A stretch of DNA of 64,000 bases. It comes from Przewalskia tangutica (lineage: Eukaryota; Streptophyta; Magnoliopsida; Solanales; Solanaceae). The DNA is taken from NCBI GenBank assembly GCA_029844215.1, contig CM056726.1, positions 77,429,548 through 77,493,547 on the forward strand, in the 5' to 3' direction. The notes under the pieces were generated by a model. It was not told the origin of the DNA, made no database searches, and worked only from the letters and a program-made list of their open reading frames with translations. The position numbers and the translations under genes are program-made. This document shows positions 10,939 through 22,225 of the stretch, in pieces; position 1 is the first letter of the stretch; each line of letters starts with the position of its first letter.

Positions 10939-12533
10939 CACCCATTACTCATGAGTGAGGTTTTACAACTTTTTAACCTAATTCAAGTCCTTAATATTTC
11001 ATAACAAGTCACTTAACTTTGGAATCAAGTCAAGGACACAAAAGGAAAATCAATTTCCTTTAAACACACGTGCGTCTACCGCACTAAATATATTTCACAA
11101 ATATCATGCTAGAAACGATAGGAAGAGGTTCACATACCTCGCGACGATTATCGACAATTAGCAAAACGCTCCAAAGTACTCTAACCTTGCTCGCCTTTTC
11201 CACCCTTCAAGTAGAATACGCTACTCATAGCACTTCAACCTATAAAGGCCACAAAACGTCTATCAACCTCTAGATCTCTTCGTAGAATAATTCTAGATAC
11301 AAGATTCCTTATTCTACGGAAAATTCAAAGACCTCCCCGCAACCACATAAATATCCTCCTCTAACGAGGCCTGCTACCAAACCAACAATCCCAGGGGGGG
11401 TTACACGTCTAACCGGACGTGTGCAATTCTACTCCACAATAATACTACAAGTCTACTGTAAATACAGTCCTATGTAAATACAGTTCAATTCTTATCCATA
11501 TTCATTCTACATATAGTATACTCAACTATACATTACTACAACATGTAATATCCAATTACAATAGGGGGACAAAGATCATTACCTCGATAAGCCCAAAATT
11601 ATCCAAATTTATAAGTCGATCCTGAGCAACGTTTAGCTCCAATTCCTGACGCTCCAACCCGCTCCAAGCAACCCTTAGAAGTTTCCAAACAACTTCTCTT
11701 AACACTTCACCTAAGCTATGAAGATTTTTCTAGGGCTTCATTTTGCGACTATTGGAATAAAGTAGTATTTTTCCGGGCTCTTAGTATTGAAATAACTTTG
11801 GAATACTACTAGGAATACTAGGCTAAGGTATTTTGGGATAATACAACAATACTTGAAGTATTTTCTACACAAAGTGGGGGGTGTTTCGGACGAGAACTAT
11901 CAAGAGGGGGGGGGAGCTTTGGACGAGAGCTTTCTCAAAGGGGGAGGGAGTTTTGAGACTTGGAAAATGTTTAAGTGGATGAAGAATAAGTCTTGCATAA
12001 AGGGGTATTTATAAGAAAATAAATGGCCAAGATCTAGGCAAGTGTAAGGTGAGGATGGGGGACATGTGTGTGGGTAGTTGGCCAACCATTTGGCTACCAC
12101 AAAAATGGGACAAGTGGCCACCACAAAAATGGGCCACTTGTCCACCAAAAACGTCACTTGTCCTTCTCCAATTCGGCCAACATGGCCACACGGGGGTGAC
12201 ACGTGTCGCCCCCCTACTCGTCCAAAATATTTCATCTTCCGAAAATATCCGTAATGCCAAAAATCCGAAAATAAAGTGGGCCCCACAAAACCGTAAATTC
12301 TCCCGTGGGCCCCACGTGACCAATCTCGGAAATAAAATTCCATAATTCTCAAATATTACAAAAAGTCTGAATACCAAATCTGGGAATCCAATTCCCATTA
12401 ATGAACCTTTTTCCTTCACAAAATCCGGAAACTTTTCCGTCGAAAAATCACATCTTTCTTCCTTTCCAATTTTAATGTCGTATTTACGTACGTACGTCCT
12501 CATATACATACTCTGGAACTACGGGGTGTAACA
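10939..12533 (-). repeat. 3' LTR of element B (right part)
   Basis: Begins CACCCATTACTCATGAGTGA, identical to the sequence at 16949 in B's other LTR, and ends CGGGGTGTAACA. It contains TATAAATA on the minus strand (12006-12013) and an ACGT dyad (near 12186-12203). Element J interrupts it on the left. Confidence 0.87.
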
Positions 12534-12568
12534 TTCTTCCCCCATTAGAAACATTCGTCCTGAATGTT
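12534..12568 (-). promoter_or_regulatory. Polypurine tract and hairpin, element B
   Basis: Sense tract AATGGGGGAAGAA (12534-12546) next to the LTR, then AACATTCG/TGAATGTT (12550-12568), with one mismatch relative to the perfect hairpin of other copies. Confidence 0.75.
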
Positions 12569-12929
12569 CCTTCTAAGTCTCCAAGCACACCTGTGCCGGT
12601 ATAGTCTTCACTACTATACTTACGAAACCAATTATGCCACACCTGGCCATAATACCACATACACGCAAAAACGCACATCCAAGCCAACGAAGAATCATCT
12701 CTAAAGCGTATAACAATACCATTTGCTTCACCCATGGTCCAAAGGATACTTTCTTCCCCTCTTCACTTATAAAAAGGACACTTCCATCTTCTTAACACAT
12801 CTTAGCCTCTTTTCTTACTCGTCGTATCTTCCTCGTACGCTCGAACTCTTCCTACTATACGTACCACATTTCTGTCATTGCTTCAGTTTTCCAAAAACTA
12901 GGGGTTACTATCTCTAACTTGGTCATCAT

Positions 12930-13660
12930 TAACTGGGAACACTCTGGATGGATCTCCGATACCCTTCCGAAACATGGCAACATGGAATACCGGACGTACT
13001 GCCTCCTAAGTCGGACGGCAGTGCTAACTTATAGGCAACCTGTCCTATTCTACTATGATCTGAAAATGCCCAAAGTGCCTCGGGCTAAGTTTCCCCTTCT
13101 TTCCAAATTTCGTCACACCCTTCCGGGGTGGTTCCTTCAAGAAGACCCACCGTCAACCTGAACTCCAAGTGTCGACGCCGATTATCCGCACGACTCCTGT
13201 TGACTCTGAGCTGCTAAAAACCTCTTCTGGATAGGCTTTACCTTACCCACATCCTGCTGAATCAAGTAGGGACCAACTATCTGAACCTTTCCAACCTCGA
13301 ACCAATCGACCGGCAACCTGCACTTCTGCCCATACAAGGCTTCATAAGGCACCATCCGAATACTAAAATGGTAGCTATATAATACTCACTCAACAAGAGG
13401 CAAATAATCCTCACAGCTACCCCTGAAATCAAAACATCGGCCCATAACCTGTCCTCAAATGTCTGGATAAAATGCGTCGTTCGTCCGTCGGCCCGAGGGT
13501 GAATGCAATACTGAGACTCACCTGAGTTCCTAACCCCGCCTGGTAAAACCTCCCGAAAAAGAAATAGCTGAAAACTGGGCTCCACTGCCTGTCATAAAAA
13601 GTAGTAATCCCGTGCAGCCTTACAACCTCCCTGATACATAACATCTCGCATAACCCTCTG
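12930..13660 (-). pseudogene. pol: Integrase fragment in element B
   Basis: Similar to the C-terminal two thirds of the integrase in C. Recognisable blocks include REVVRLHG (near 13620), GLGTQVSLS (near 13530), YGQKCR-like sequence near 13320, the GPY/F region (near 13060) and the segment corresponding to DPARVF...MLRKC near 12960. Several frameshifts and stops interrupt it. The protease, reverse transcriptase and RNase H that should precede it are absent; instead the gag-only 3' module lies upstream, so the internal region is a chimera of two element types. Confidence 0.75.
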
Positions 13661-13689
13661 CCGAGTAAACAGTCCTAACTGAAAGACAA

Positions 13690-14215
13690 GATGGGCCGAC
13701 CTCATCGGCCCTACTACTGGTCGAACGCATCCACAAACTCGTACGATGGTTACCTAACTTGGGCTTAACACCCTCGTGACCCTATCATCTAGCGGGACCA
13801 CCTCAACCGACCCGCGCATTCGGCTCACGGGTTGACTCGCGATATGGCCTCAACCCGACCCACTTCGTACTAAACTCTCGTTCCCCGATCCGGAACAATC
13901 TTACCAGTTCACGTCATGAAAGCTACCACTTCCATCTCACACTACCCATGGAATTATCCCACAATATATATCACGCATACCAAGTACTTCGACAAAGACC
14001 AACCGTAACATCCACTCAGGACGTCCTTGCATCCAAGGTCCCAACTGTTATAAATTCTAAGGCTCCCCATTTTCTCGTCCCCAGACTTACCCTTTTCAAC
14101 TACCCATGTTTTCTAATCACAACTTACTCAATGCTACCCGAACATAGCACTCCACATGTATCCACCATAACGACCTAAACAAGTCTCTCAAGGCTGAAGA
14201 TATCTCTGTAACTAC
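13690..14215 (-). other. Noncoding 3' module in element B
   Basis: Homologous to J 7108-7700 and K 41524-42060, including the ACCATCGTACGAGTTTGTGG-like core near 13735. It joins integrase sequence near 13690-13720. No coding potential is recognised. Confidence 0.7.
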
Positions 14216-14219
14216 TGCC

Positions 14220-15090
14220 TCACTTTCCCTTTGTCGCTCTAATCAAATCCTGCTCTGCTGGGCGCATAACTACAGAAGGTGATGAACCAGCCACTGATCC
14301 CGAAGGCTGAGTCGTAACATCCGCGCCACCTCTGGTCGGACAATTTCTCGCAAAATGGCCCTGCTGGCCGCAAGCATAACAAGCTATCGAAGTAGTACGA
14401 CACTCCCCATAAGAACACCTACCACAACGGCCATACCGAGGTGGGGGTGGCCTCCTCTGGCTAACACCCCTTCCTCTCCGACCCACTGAATCCGCAACTG
14501 ACTTGGTAGGCTAAGTCATCCCACCTGTATCCCTCCTCCTCGGACATTCTCTCCTCACATGGCCCTGACGGCCGCTGGTAAAACAAGCATTAGTAAAAAG
14601 ACGACATTTCCTCGGGATGACGTCTACCACATAGTGAACACTGAGGGAAAACTGAATCTGGCTGGCTAGAACCTATGCAAATCTGTGAACCAGAAACCCT
14701 GGAGTTCTGACCAACTCCTAAATACCCCGAACGTCCTGAAGTCCCGTAATCTCAACTGTCGGATCTAGGGTGAACCACTGGTACTACCGGAACCTCCGAC
14801 TCTCGTCTGTCCTCATCCCTAGCCACAAATCTGGCTAGTAACTGGGCCATATCCTTGTAACTCATATCCTCTGCTCCCGGCCGTGGGACTAGAGGCTCAG
14901 GTATCGTGGTCTCAGTAGCTACTTCTACTGCTCTAAACTCTCCTGGGACTAGCGGTGTCGCAGAACTCCCCGAATGAAGCGTTGTCTCAGATAATGACTG
15001 GGCCCGTGCCCTGGTAATCCTCTGTGCTCTACTCGCAGCTCCCTCCACTGCCTTGCCCTTCTGGGCTCTGGTTGCCTTGCGTAGAGGCAT
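14220..15090 (-). pseudogene. gag: gag pseudogene of element B with two knuckle units
   Basis: ATG at 15090 starts MPLRKATRAQKGK. An open frame runs to 14752 and covers the N-terminal region including the DMAQLLARFVARDED stretch. The capsid domain is deleted. The C-terminal part then has two knuckle units: an upstream one (near 14545-14650) with CSLCGRRH and CFTSGRQGHVRREC, where a cysteine is replaced by serine, and a downstream intact CYACGQQGHFARNC (near 14335-14380). The frame ends at 14220 in a C-terminus shared with J. Stops and frameshifts separate the parts. Confidence 0.78.
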
Positions 15091-15281
15091 AACTTAGCAC
15101 AAACGAATACGCCAGAGGGAGTCCAACTTATAACACAGCTCTAAGGCACGATCTCAGAGTGAGAAGAATGGAAACCAATCCTAAATATCCTGCAGCCTCC
15201 TGATTATAGGTGTGGTGCACAACACACCGATAATCAAGACACTACTAGATACGATCTGTAGACACTTTCCGAGGATTAACT

Positions 15282-15293
15282 GCTCTGATACCA
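15282..15293 (-). other. Primer-binding site, element B
   Basis: TGGTATCAGAGC in the sense direction, complementary to initiator methionine tRNA, just inside the 5' LTR. The terminal TGT of the LTR is altered to TTT here. Confidence 0.85.
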
Positions 15294-15298
15294 CTTTT

Positions 15299-17922
15299 TT
15301 CACGACCCGACCCCGGGCCCGTGACTGGTGTCTTACCCCGGGCACCCTAGTGATACAACATCAGAGAAAAATCAGCGGAAGTAAAAACTTACACATGAAA
15401 CAAGATATACAATAATGAAATAAGAAAACAGGCTAACCAAAACGGTTACCTTTCTGAATATATAAATAAAAACTTGAACGACGATTACATCCCTTTTACA
15501 AACTCACGCATACTTGTACTACAGACCTCTAAGAATGTTATAACAACAACGACGGGACAGGGGCCCGCCATACCCCTAAATGTAAGTACCTACAACGACA
15601 GGGGACTATACCAAAGATAAGCCTCCGAGAAAGCGGAGCTTCCCAAAGCTGAATTGTGATCCTAAGAGCGAGGATCAGCAACTGGTGTACCTCTACTGCG
15701 GCATGAACGCGGCCCCGAAGGAGGTCGATAACAGTACCAAGTAAGTGAAACTGAAAATATTGTAAATGAAATCATAATAGTCTATATAAAACAGAAGACA
15801 TATATGATAACCAATTTACGATACACAATATGTAAGCAGTCATGTCAAGTCAGGCACTCACGCCCTTAAAGTCATCACTCAAATATAACCATGGGTCTCA
15901 TGCCCACAATATCAATCATGCCCGTGGAATTCCTTCCTCACTGCCGGCAGTCCATGATATAAAAGCACCAAGGAATACACCTGAACACCAGGTCCCACCT
16001 ATGTCATAATAAAACCGTACGGGGTAAGTACGAAGGCATAGCCGACTACTAAAACCCACCGTACCAACAATGCTATATGACTGTATCACGAAGTCTTTCT
16101 AGACCGCGCCACATGATCGAAGCTGGCCACTCGCCCTCAGTATCAATGTGCGCGTCTAATCCTGGAACTTACGCGACTCGCGCCGCGGCCACATAGGCCC
16201 GCATGAGGTATTCCTCGCATCGGGGGTAGCTAACCCGCGGCATCCTCCTGGACCCCCGAAGTCCGCATAGTCCTATGGACCGCATAAGGTATAATACCTC
16301 GCATCGGCGTAACACACCCGGAGTGATCATCCTGTCCTGGAACTCCCGCAGCTCTGCATGGGTCACACAGACCCGCATGAGGTATTCCTCGCATCGAGGG
16401 TGGCAAGTCCTCGGCATAATAACAAGTCAGGGGGGTAAGTGGTATAATATCAGCATAACTGCTTATCGTTAAACAACATAAGCACAACAAGAAAACCCCC
16501 TTACACAAACGTCACAAGACACTAACACACGTAGCATCATAACAAGTTTACTTATCAAACCAACAAGAAAGTATTACAAGGCTATCACAAGCCAACATAG
16601 TCAAGTTACTCACACAAAAGTCACACGATACCCGTAGTATTAAAATAGAGTAACTATCTTTTAAGTAAACCAAAACAATTTCCATACCTTCTTTTTAAAT
16701 CAATCTTAAGACAAAAGCATGTCTTCCTTTTTAAACAAAGACACTTTTTCCTTTTTAAAGTCAAGTAGCAATATACTTTTTAAACCAAGTGTCTTACTCT
16801 TTTAAAAACAAGTAATGTATACCTTTAAATCAAGTTACTTCTCCTTTCCCAAAATCAAGTTGTTTATAAGTCAAGTTATCATTTTAAATCCAATGATAAA
16901 ACCATTCTTATTTTCGAAATCAAGGTAACTTTATTCTTTAAAAGACCACACACCCATTACTCATGAGTGAGGTTTTACAACTTTTTAACTTAATTCAAGT
17001 CCTTAATATTTCATAACAAGTCACTTAACTTTGGAATCAAGTCAAGGACACAAAAGGAAAATCAATTTCCTTTAAACACACGTGCGTCTACCGCACTAAA
17101 TATATTTCACAAATATCATGCTAGAAAGGATAGGAAGAGGTTCACATACCTCGCGACGATTATCGACAATTAGCAAAACGCTCCAAAGTACTCTAACCAT
17201 GCTCGCCTTTTCCATCCTTCAAGTAGAATACGCTACTCGTAGCACTTCAACCTATAAAGGCCACAAAACGTCTATCAACCTCTAGATCTCTTCGTAGAAT
17301 AATTCTAGATACAATATTCCTTATTCTACGGAAAATTCGCAAGACTCTCCCGCAACCACATAAATATCCTCCTCTAACGAGGCCTGCTATCAAACCAACA
17401 ATCCCAGGGGGGGTTACACGTCTAACCGGACGTGTGAAATTCTACTCCACAATAATACTACAAGTCTATCAGAATACAAATTCTATGTAAATACAGCTCA
17501 ATTCTTATCCATATTCATTCTACATATAGTATACTCAACTATACATTACTACAACATGTAATATCCAATTACAATAGGGGGACAAAGATCATTACCTCGA
17601 TAAGCCCAAAATTATCCAAATTTATAAGTCGATCCTGAGCAACGTTTAGCTCGATTCTGACGCTCCAACCCGCTCCAAGCAACCCTTAGAAGTTTCCAAA
17701 CAACTTCTCTTAACACTTCACCTAAGCTATGAAGATTTTTCTAGGGCTTCATTTTGCGACTATTGGAATAAAGTAGTATTTTTCCGGGCTCTTAGTATTG
17801 AAATAACTTTGGAATACTACTAGGAATACTAGGCTAAGGTATTTTGGGATAATACAACAATATATGAAGTATTTTCTACACAAAGTGGGGGGTGTTTCGG
17901 ACGAGAACTATCAAGAGGGGGG
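15299..17922 (-). repeat. 5' LTR of element B, segment 1
   Basis: Starts (plus strand) TTTCACGACCCGACCCCGGG and runs to a G run where element A has inserted. Positions 16949-17922 duplicate 10939 onward almost exactly. The LTR resumes at 30429. Confidence 0.86.
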
Positions 17923-20900
17923 TGTCACGACCCGACCCCGGGCCCGCGACTGGTGCCCTACCAGGGCACCCTTACAGATAAACATCAGAGATAATCAGCG
18001 GAACATACATGAAACTTATAAAATAAAACAACAAAAGTAAAACAACAGGTTAGCCAATAGGGCTACCTTCCTGGACATATATATATACAACCGAAAGCAG
18101 TTGCCTCCTTTCATTTACAAACTGGCCCACAATATGTGACTACAGACCTCTAAGAGTTTTAACATAACAACTGTGGCGGGACAGGGCCCCGCCATACCCC
18201 TGAATATACATGAATCTACAACCTCAGGAAAAACCGTACCAAGAGATAAGCCTCCGAAACAAATGGAGCTTTTTCCCAAAAACTGAACCGAGATCCTAAG
18301 AGCAAGGATCACCAACCTGGGTACCTAAAACCTGCGGGCATGAACACACTCGGCGGGGCCGCATAACAAAAAATTTAATATGGAAATGTAAATAAAGTAC
18401 AAGAAATGATCATAATCAGCAAAAGAATGACAGGGAAAGTATAAAAGAAGTACATACCAGATCCTGCCATGTCATTATCACTTATGAACTTAATCGTACC
18501 TTATCATCTTTTCCCATTTTCAATAAAGGTTATAGTCACATTCTCACGTACATGATTAGGAAAAATCATTAAGTTCATTACCATATAACTTACTTATCTT
18601 TCATAACATAATCCGGCCCTTTATGAAGGGACGCATATACTACCCGGCCCAATCTAGGACGCGATCAAGTCACACAAATATCAAAGCGTGCCCGTGGAAT
18701 CCCCCATCACTGCCGACAACTATAAGTGTAAAATATGACCATGTGACGCGCCCGTGGCATCCCACCTCACTGTCGGCGTACACATACACAACATATATAT
18801 ATATATCTCCTGCCCGTGGAATCCCACATCACTGCCGACAGCCATAGGTGTAACATATAACCATGTGTCGCGCCCGTGGCATCCCACCTCACTGTCGGCG
18901 TACACATATACAACATATATATATATATATATATATATAACGCGGCCGCATGCCCCGGAATCCCACATCGTATAAGTATGACCATAACGTGCCCTCGGCA
19001 TCCCTCATCGTAGGTGCAGGTCTTCATGGGGAGCTAGCCCATGGAGTAATAATATAACATGCCCCCGGAATCCCTCATCGTGGGTACATGTCTTCATGAG
19101 GAGCTAGCCCATGTAGTAAAATATAACATGGTCGCATGCCCCGGAATCCCACATCGTATAAGCATGGCCATGGAGTAATAAAACGCGCGGGCATCTCTTA
19201 ACTTTCAAAGTACCATTAGTCTCTTAACCTTTAGAAATCAAGTGACCCCTTTTATTATAAAACCTTAGGCAATTCATGCCTTAAAATCAAGTTGCCTTTT
19301 CACTAAAATCAAGTCATTTATCTTTCCATAAAGCAAATATAACCAGCTTCCCATAAAGTCGTTATATTCACTTTATACCTTAGCCAAAATATAATTTCCT
19401 ATCCAAGGGACTTATACGTTTAAAACGGAACAAGTATCACATACTTTAAAACTCTTCAAGTCCCTTAACTTAATAAAACTTAAGACATCCTTTATTCTTT
19501 CAAAGAAGTGAGTTAATCTCCTAACTCACCCGACTAGGCTATTCATAAAACTAGTAAAGGATATCAAGGTGTCAGACGCTCACCGTACTACATACGTGCA
19601 ACTAGTCATGCTCAAAAGATAGGAAAAGTTCTACATAGAGTAAATCACACAACTACCTCTTAACTTCTCAGAGTAGAAGGAAACATGAAATGATACCACA
19701 GGTATATTCCATACATAGAATCATGCCAAAGGAAGGAAGAGATTCACATACCTCGCGACGATTATCGACAAGTAGCAAAATGCTCCAAAGTACTTCAACC
19801 TTGATAGTTATTCCATCCTTCAAGTAGGATACGCTATACTTAGTACTTCAACCTATAATGGTCACAATACGTCCATTAATCTCTTACTTCAAACGTAGAA
19901 TATTCTAAGTGCTAAGTCACTAAATTCTACGGAAAATCGGACAAAGACCTCCTTTGTTTCTACTTACTTTGCCACCTTTTCAAGGCCGAATACAATAACC
20001 AAACACGCCACATTTAAGGCCCAAACAATGCAATCAACAATAGGGGATTACACGCCTACTAGACGTGTAAAATTCCGCCCCACAATAGATATCAAACTAA
20101 CACAACTACTAGTCCAATTTCGGCCATATTGAGTACCACAATACCAATTCTTATCCAATTTCCATTTCAATCCAAATTGTTAGCATAACATGATATCAAG
20201 TCGCAATCGATTATAACTACTATAATCTTCAAGTAAGTAACATGTGACGATTTCTAATAAACGACCAATTAGTAATCCAACTTCAAGTGGCTAATATAAC
20301 ATTTCGGATTTAAGCTACAAGCAATCCATAATACTTATGAACTTCAACATATTAACTTCATGCTAGCAACATGTAAAGCTAACAACAACAATATATATAT
20401 AATCTTGTAACACTATTAAGAGACAAGATTATACCTCAACGAATCTCAATCCAACTCCAAATCCGAATTTGCTCCTTAGCAACTTAGACCCTCTTCAAGA
20501 CGCTTCAATCCGCTAGTTGAGACCCTTAGAACAACGCCAACAAACTTCCTTCAAATCTCCAAACAAAACCTAGAAAGACAACTAGGTTTTCGCTTTGCGA
20601 CTAACCCGAAAACTCTCTTTTTCCGGGGTTTTTCTATTGAGATACACTTACAATACCCTCATGAACCTTGGTTTAAAGTGTGGAGTTAAATGGATAACAA
20701 ACAAAAAAAAAATTGTTGTAGAGAGGGGCAAACCCGAGAGCTAAGCTCTTGTGCTCTTCAATCTTCTTGAAAATTTTCTAAGTGTTGGGCTCACTCATGC
20801 TACTAGTATTAAATAGCACATTGGAGGGTCAAGATGCAAACAAATGGGTGGTTTGGATGAGGTCTTATTAAATATCAAGCTTGTGGACCCATTGACCAAG

Positions 20901-21155
20901 TCAATTATCTCAAGCTCTACTACTTGCAAGACTTGTCTTCCTGACAAGGGTCAAATGACCCTTGTGCCCTTGTGATTTCGTCCAAGACCTCAATGAGGGG
21001 GGTGGGGGTGACACGTGTCGCCCTCCCATTCGTCACAATATTACATTTTCCGACAATTCCATAATTCCGATAAATTTTTACAAGTCTCAATTCTTAACAC
21101 TTGTGAGTTCTTACGTACGTTCTTAAAGCATGTCCTGTAAATACGGGGTGTAACA
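17923..21155 (-). repeat. 3' LTR of element A
   Basis: 3233 bp, TGTCACGACCCG to CGGGGTGTAACA. It matches the right LTR closely except for a deletion of about 0.8 kb after 19195 (present at about 27675-28470 in the other copy) and a shorter TA run. It includes a CCCGTGGAATCCCACATCAC-type tandem region at 18690-19180 and an ACGT palindrome near 21008-21025. Confidence 0.9.
18690..19180. repeat. Imperfect tandem repeats in A's 3' LTR
   Basis: Repeated GCCCGTGG(A/C)ATCCC and CATGCCCCGGAATCCC blocks separated by GTACACATA/TA-rich sequence, with TA runs at about 18797 and 18917-18939. Equivalent arrays are at 27110-27900 and 53080-53640. The tyrosine/isoleucine-rich ORFs here are TA-repeat translations. 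Confidence 0.8.
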
Positions 21156-21191
21156 TTTTTCCCCCCTTAGAAACATTCGTCCCCGAATGTT
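21156..21191 (-). promoter_or_regulatory. Polypurine tract and hairpin, element A
   Basis: Sense AAGGGGGGAAAAA (21156-21168) beside the LTR; hairpin AACATTCG/CGAATGTT with a 4-nt loop (21172-21191). Confidence 0.8.
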
Positions 21192-21468
21192 CTTTCGGAG
21201 TCAAACTTATAATTAGCGACATAGTTTCCTTTCACAATCCCGACATACCAATAATGCCACACATGGCCCTAATATCTCGCACACGCATATCCGTCCATCA
21301 TAAGCCCAAAAGAGATTATCTTTTCGTACTTCCAACTCTTTCTAGCATATACATATTCTCAACATAATTTGTTCATGACATTTAAACATACCACAACTTT
21401 ATCATGCATACAAGTTTCTAAAAGGGCCAAAGACATACCTGAAATCATATAGGCGGTTCAAAGGACCG
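21192..21468 (-). other. 3' UTR of element A
   Basis: Noncoding sequence between the gag stop and the hairpin. Its hairpin-proximal part matches C (33456-33530) and the whole matches E (59688-59958). It lacks the longer module of K, J, B and I. Confidence 0.6.
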
Positions 21469-22220
21469 CTAAAACTGGGAACTTCCACCACGACTTCACA
21501 CGTCACGGCATAAACATCCTGCCTAGCTATGGAAGGTGAAGAACTCCGCAATCGATCCAAGAGATCGCGCTATCCCACCAAGCCACCTGCCTGGACAGCT
21601 TCTCACGAAATGGCTCGCTGCCGCAAGCATAACAAGTTGTCGAAGTAGTACGACACTCCCCAAAATGGAATCTACTACAGTGACCACACCGGGGCAAAGG
21701 TGGCTTCCCCTGACTACTATTCTCGGACATCTGTGAACTCAGAGCTCGAGCCCCGACTGCCCCGAATATCCCCTGGCGACCAAACCTCCGCCGGAAGATC
21801 GGAAGGAGCACTCAGGCCGAGATGTAGACCTAGTTCGCCGCTGAGGCTGCCCGCCGAAAGTTACCTTGAATCTCGCCGCCCCGCCTCTTGGGCCGGGCTC
21901 GAGTCTAGTGACCTCTCTCTCTCGCCCTCTATCCTCGCGCATAAGCTTGCATCTCCGGCAATATCCATACCGGTGAAGGGCCACTCTAGTACGCAAAGAA
22001 TCATATAATGGTCTAGCCCCATCACATAACGGTGAACTCTGTCCGTCATATCAGCCACAATAGTGTGCGCATACCTGGCCAACGAGTCAAACTCCAGGTT
22101 GTATTCCCTGATGGTCCTCCCATTCTGCCTCAATGACAAGAACCTATCAACACGGGCTCTCCTCATTTCAGGAGGCAAAAAGTGATCAAGAAAGGCCTCC
22201 GTGAACTCATCCCAAACTGC
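21469..22220 (-). pseudogene. gag: gag of element A, 3' half
   Basis: Second half of gag, separated from its first half by solo LTR S1. The frame at 21861-22178 carries the end of the capsid domain (PPEMRRARVDRFLSLRQNGR near 22178, then NLEFDSLARYAHTIVADM). The knuckle region near 21620 reads CYACG... but has lost its G-H part through a small deletion. The sense stop TAG at 21469-21471 follows CCCAGTTT exactly as in K. Frameshifts lie between the parts, in a region rich in CTG/CAG differences from sister copies. Confidence 0.8.
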
Positions 22221-22225
22221 CGGAC

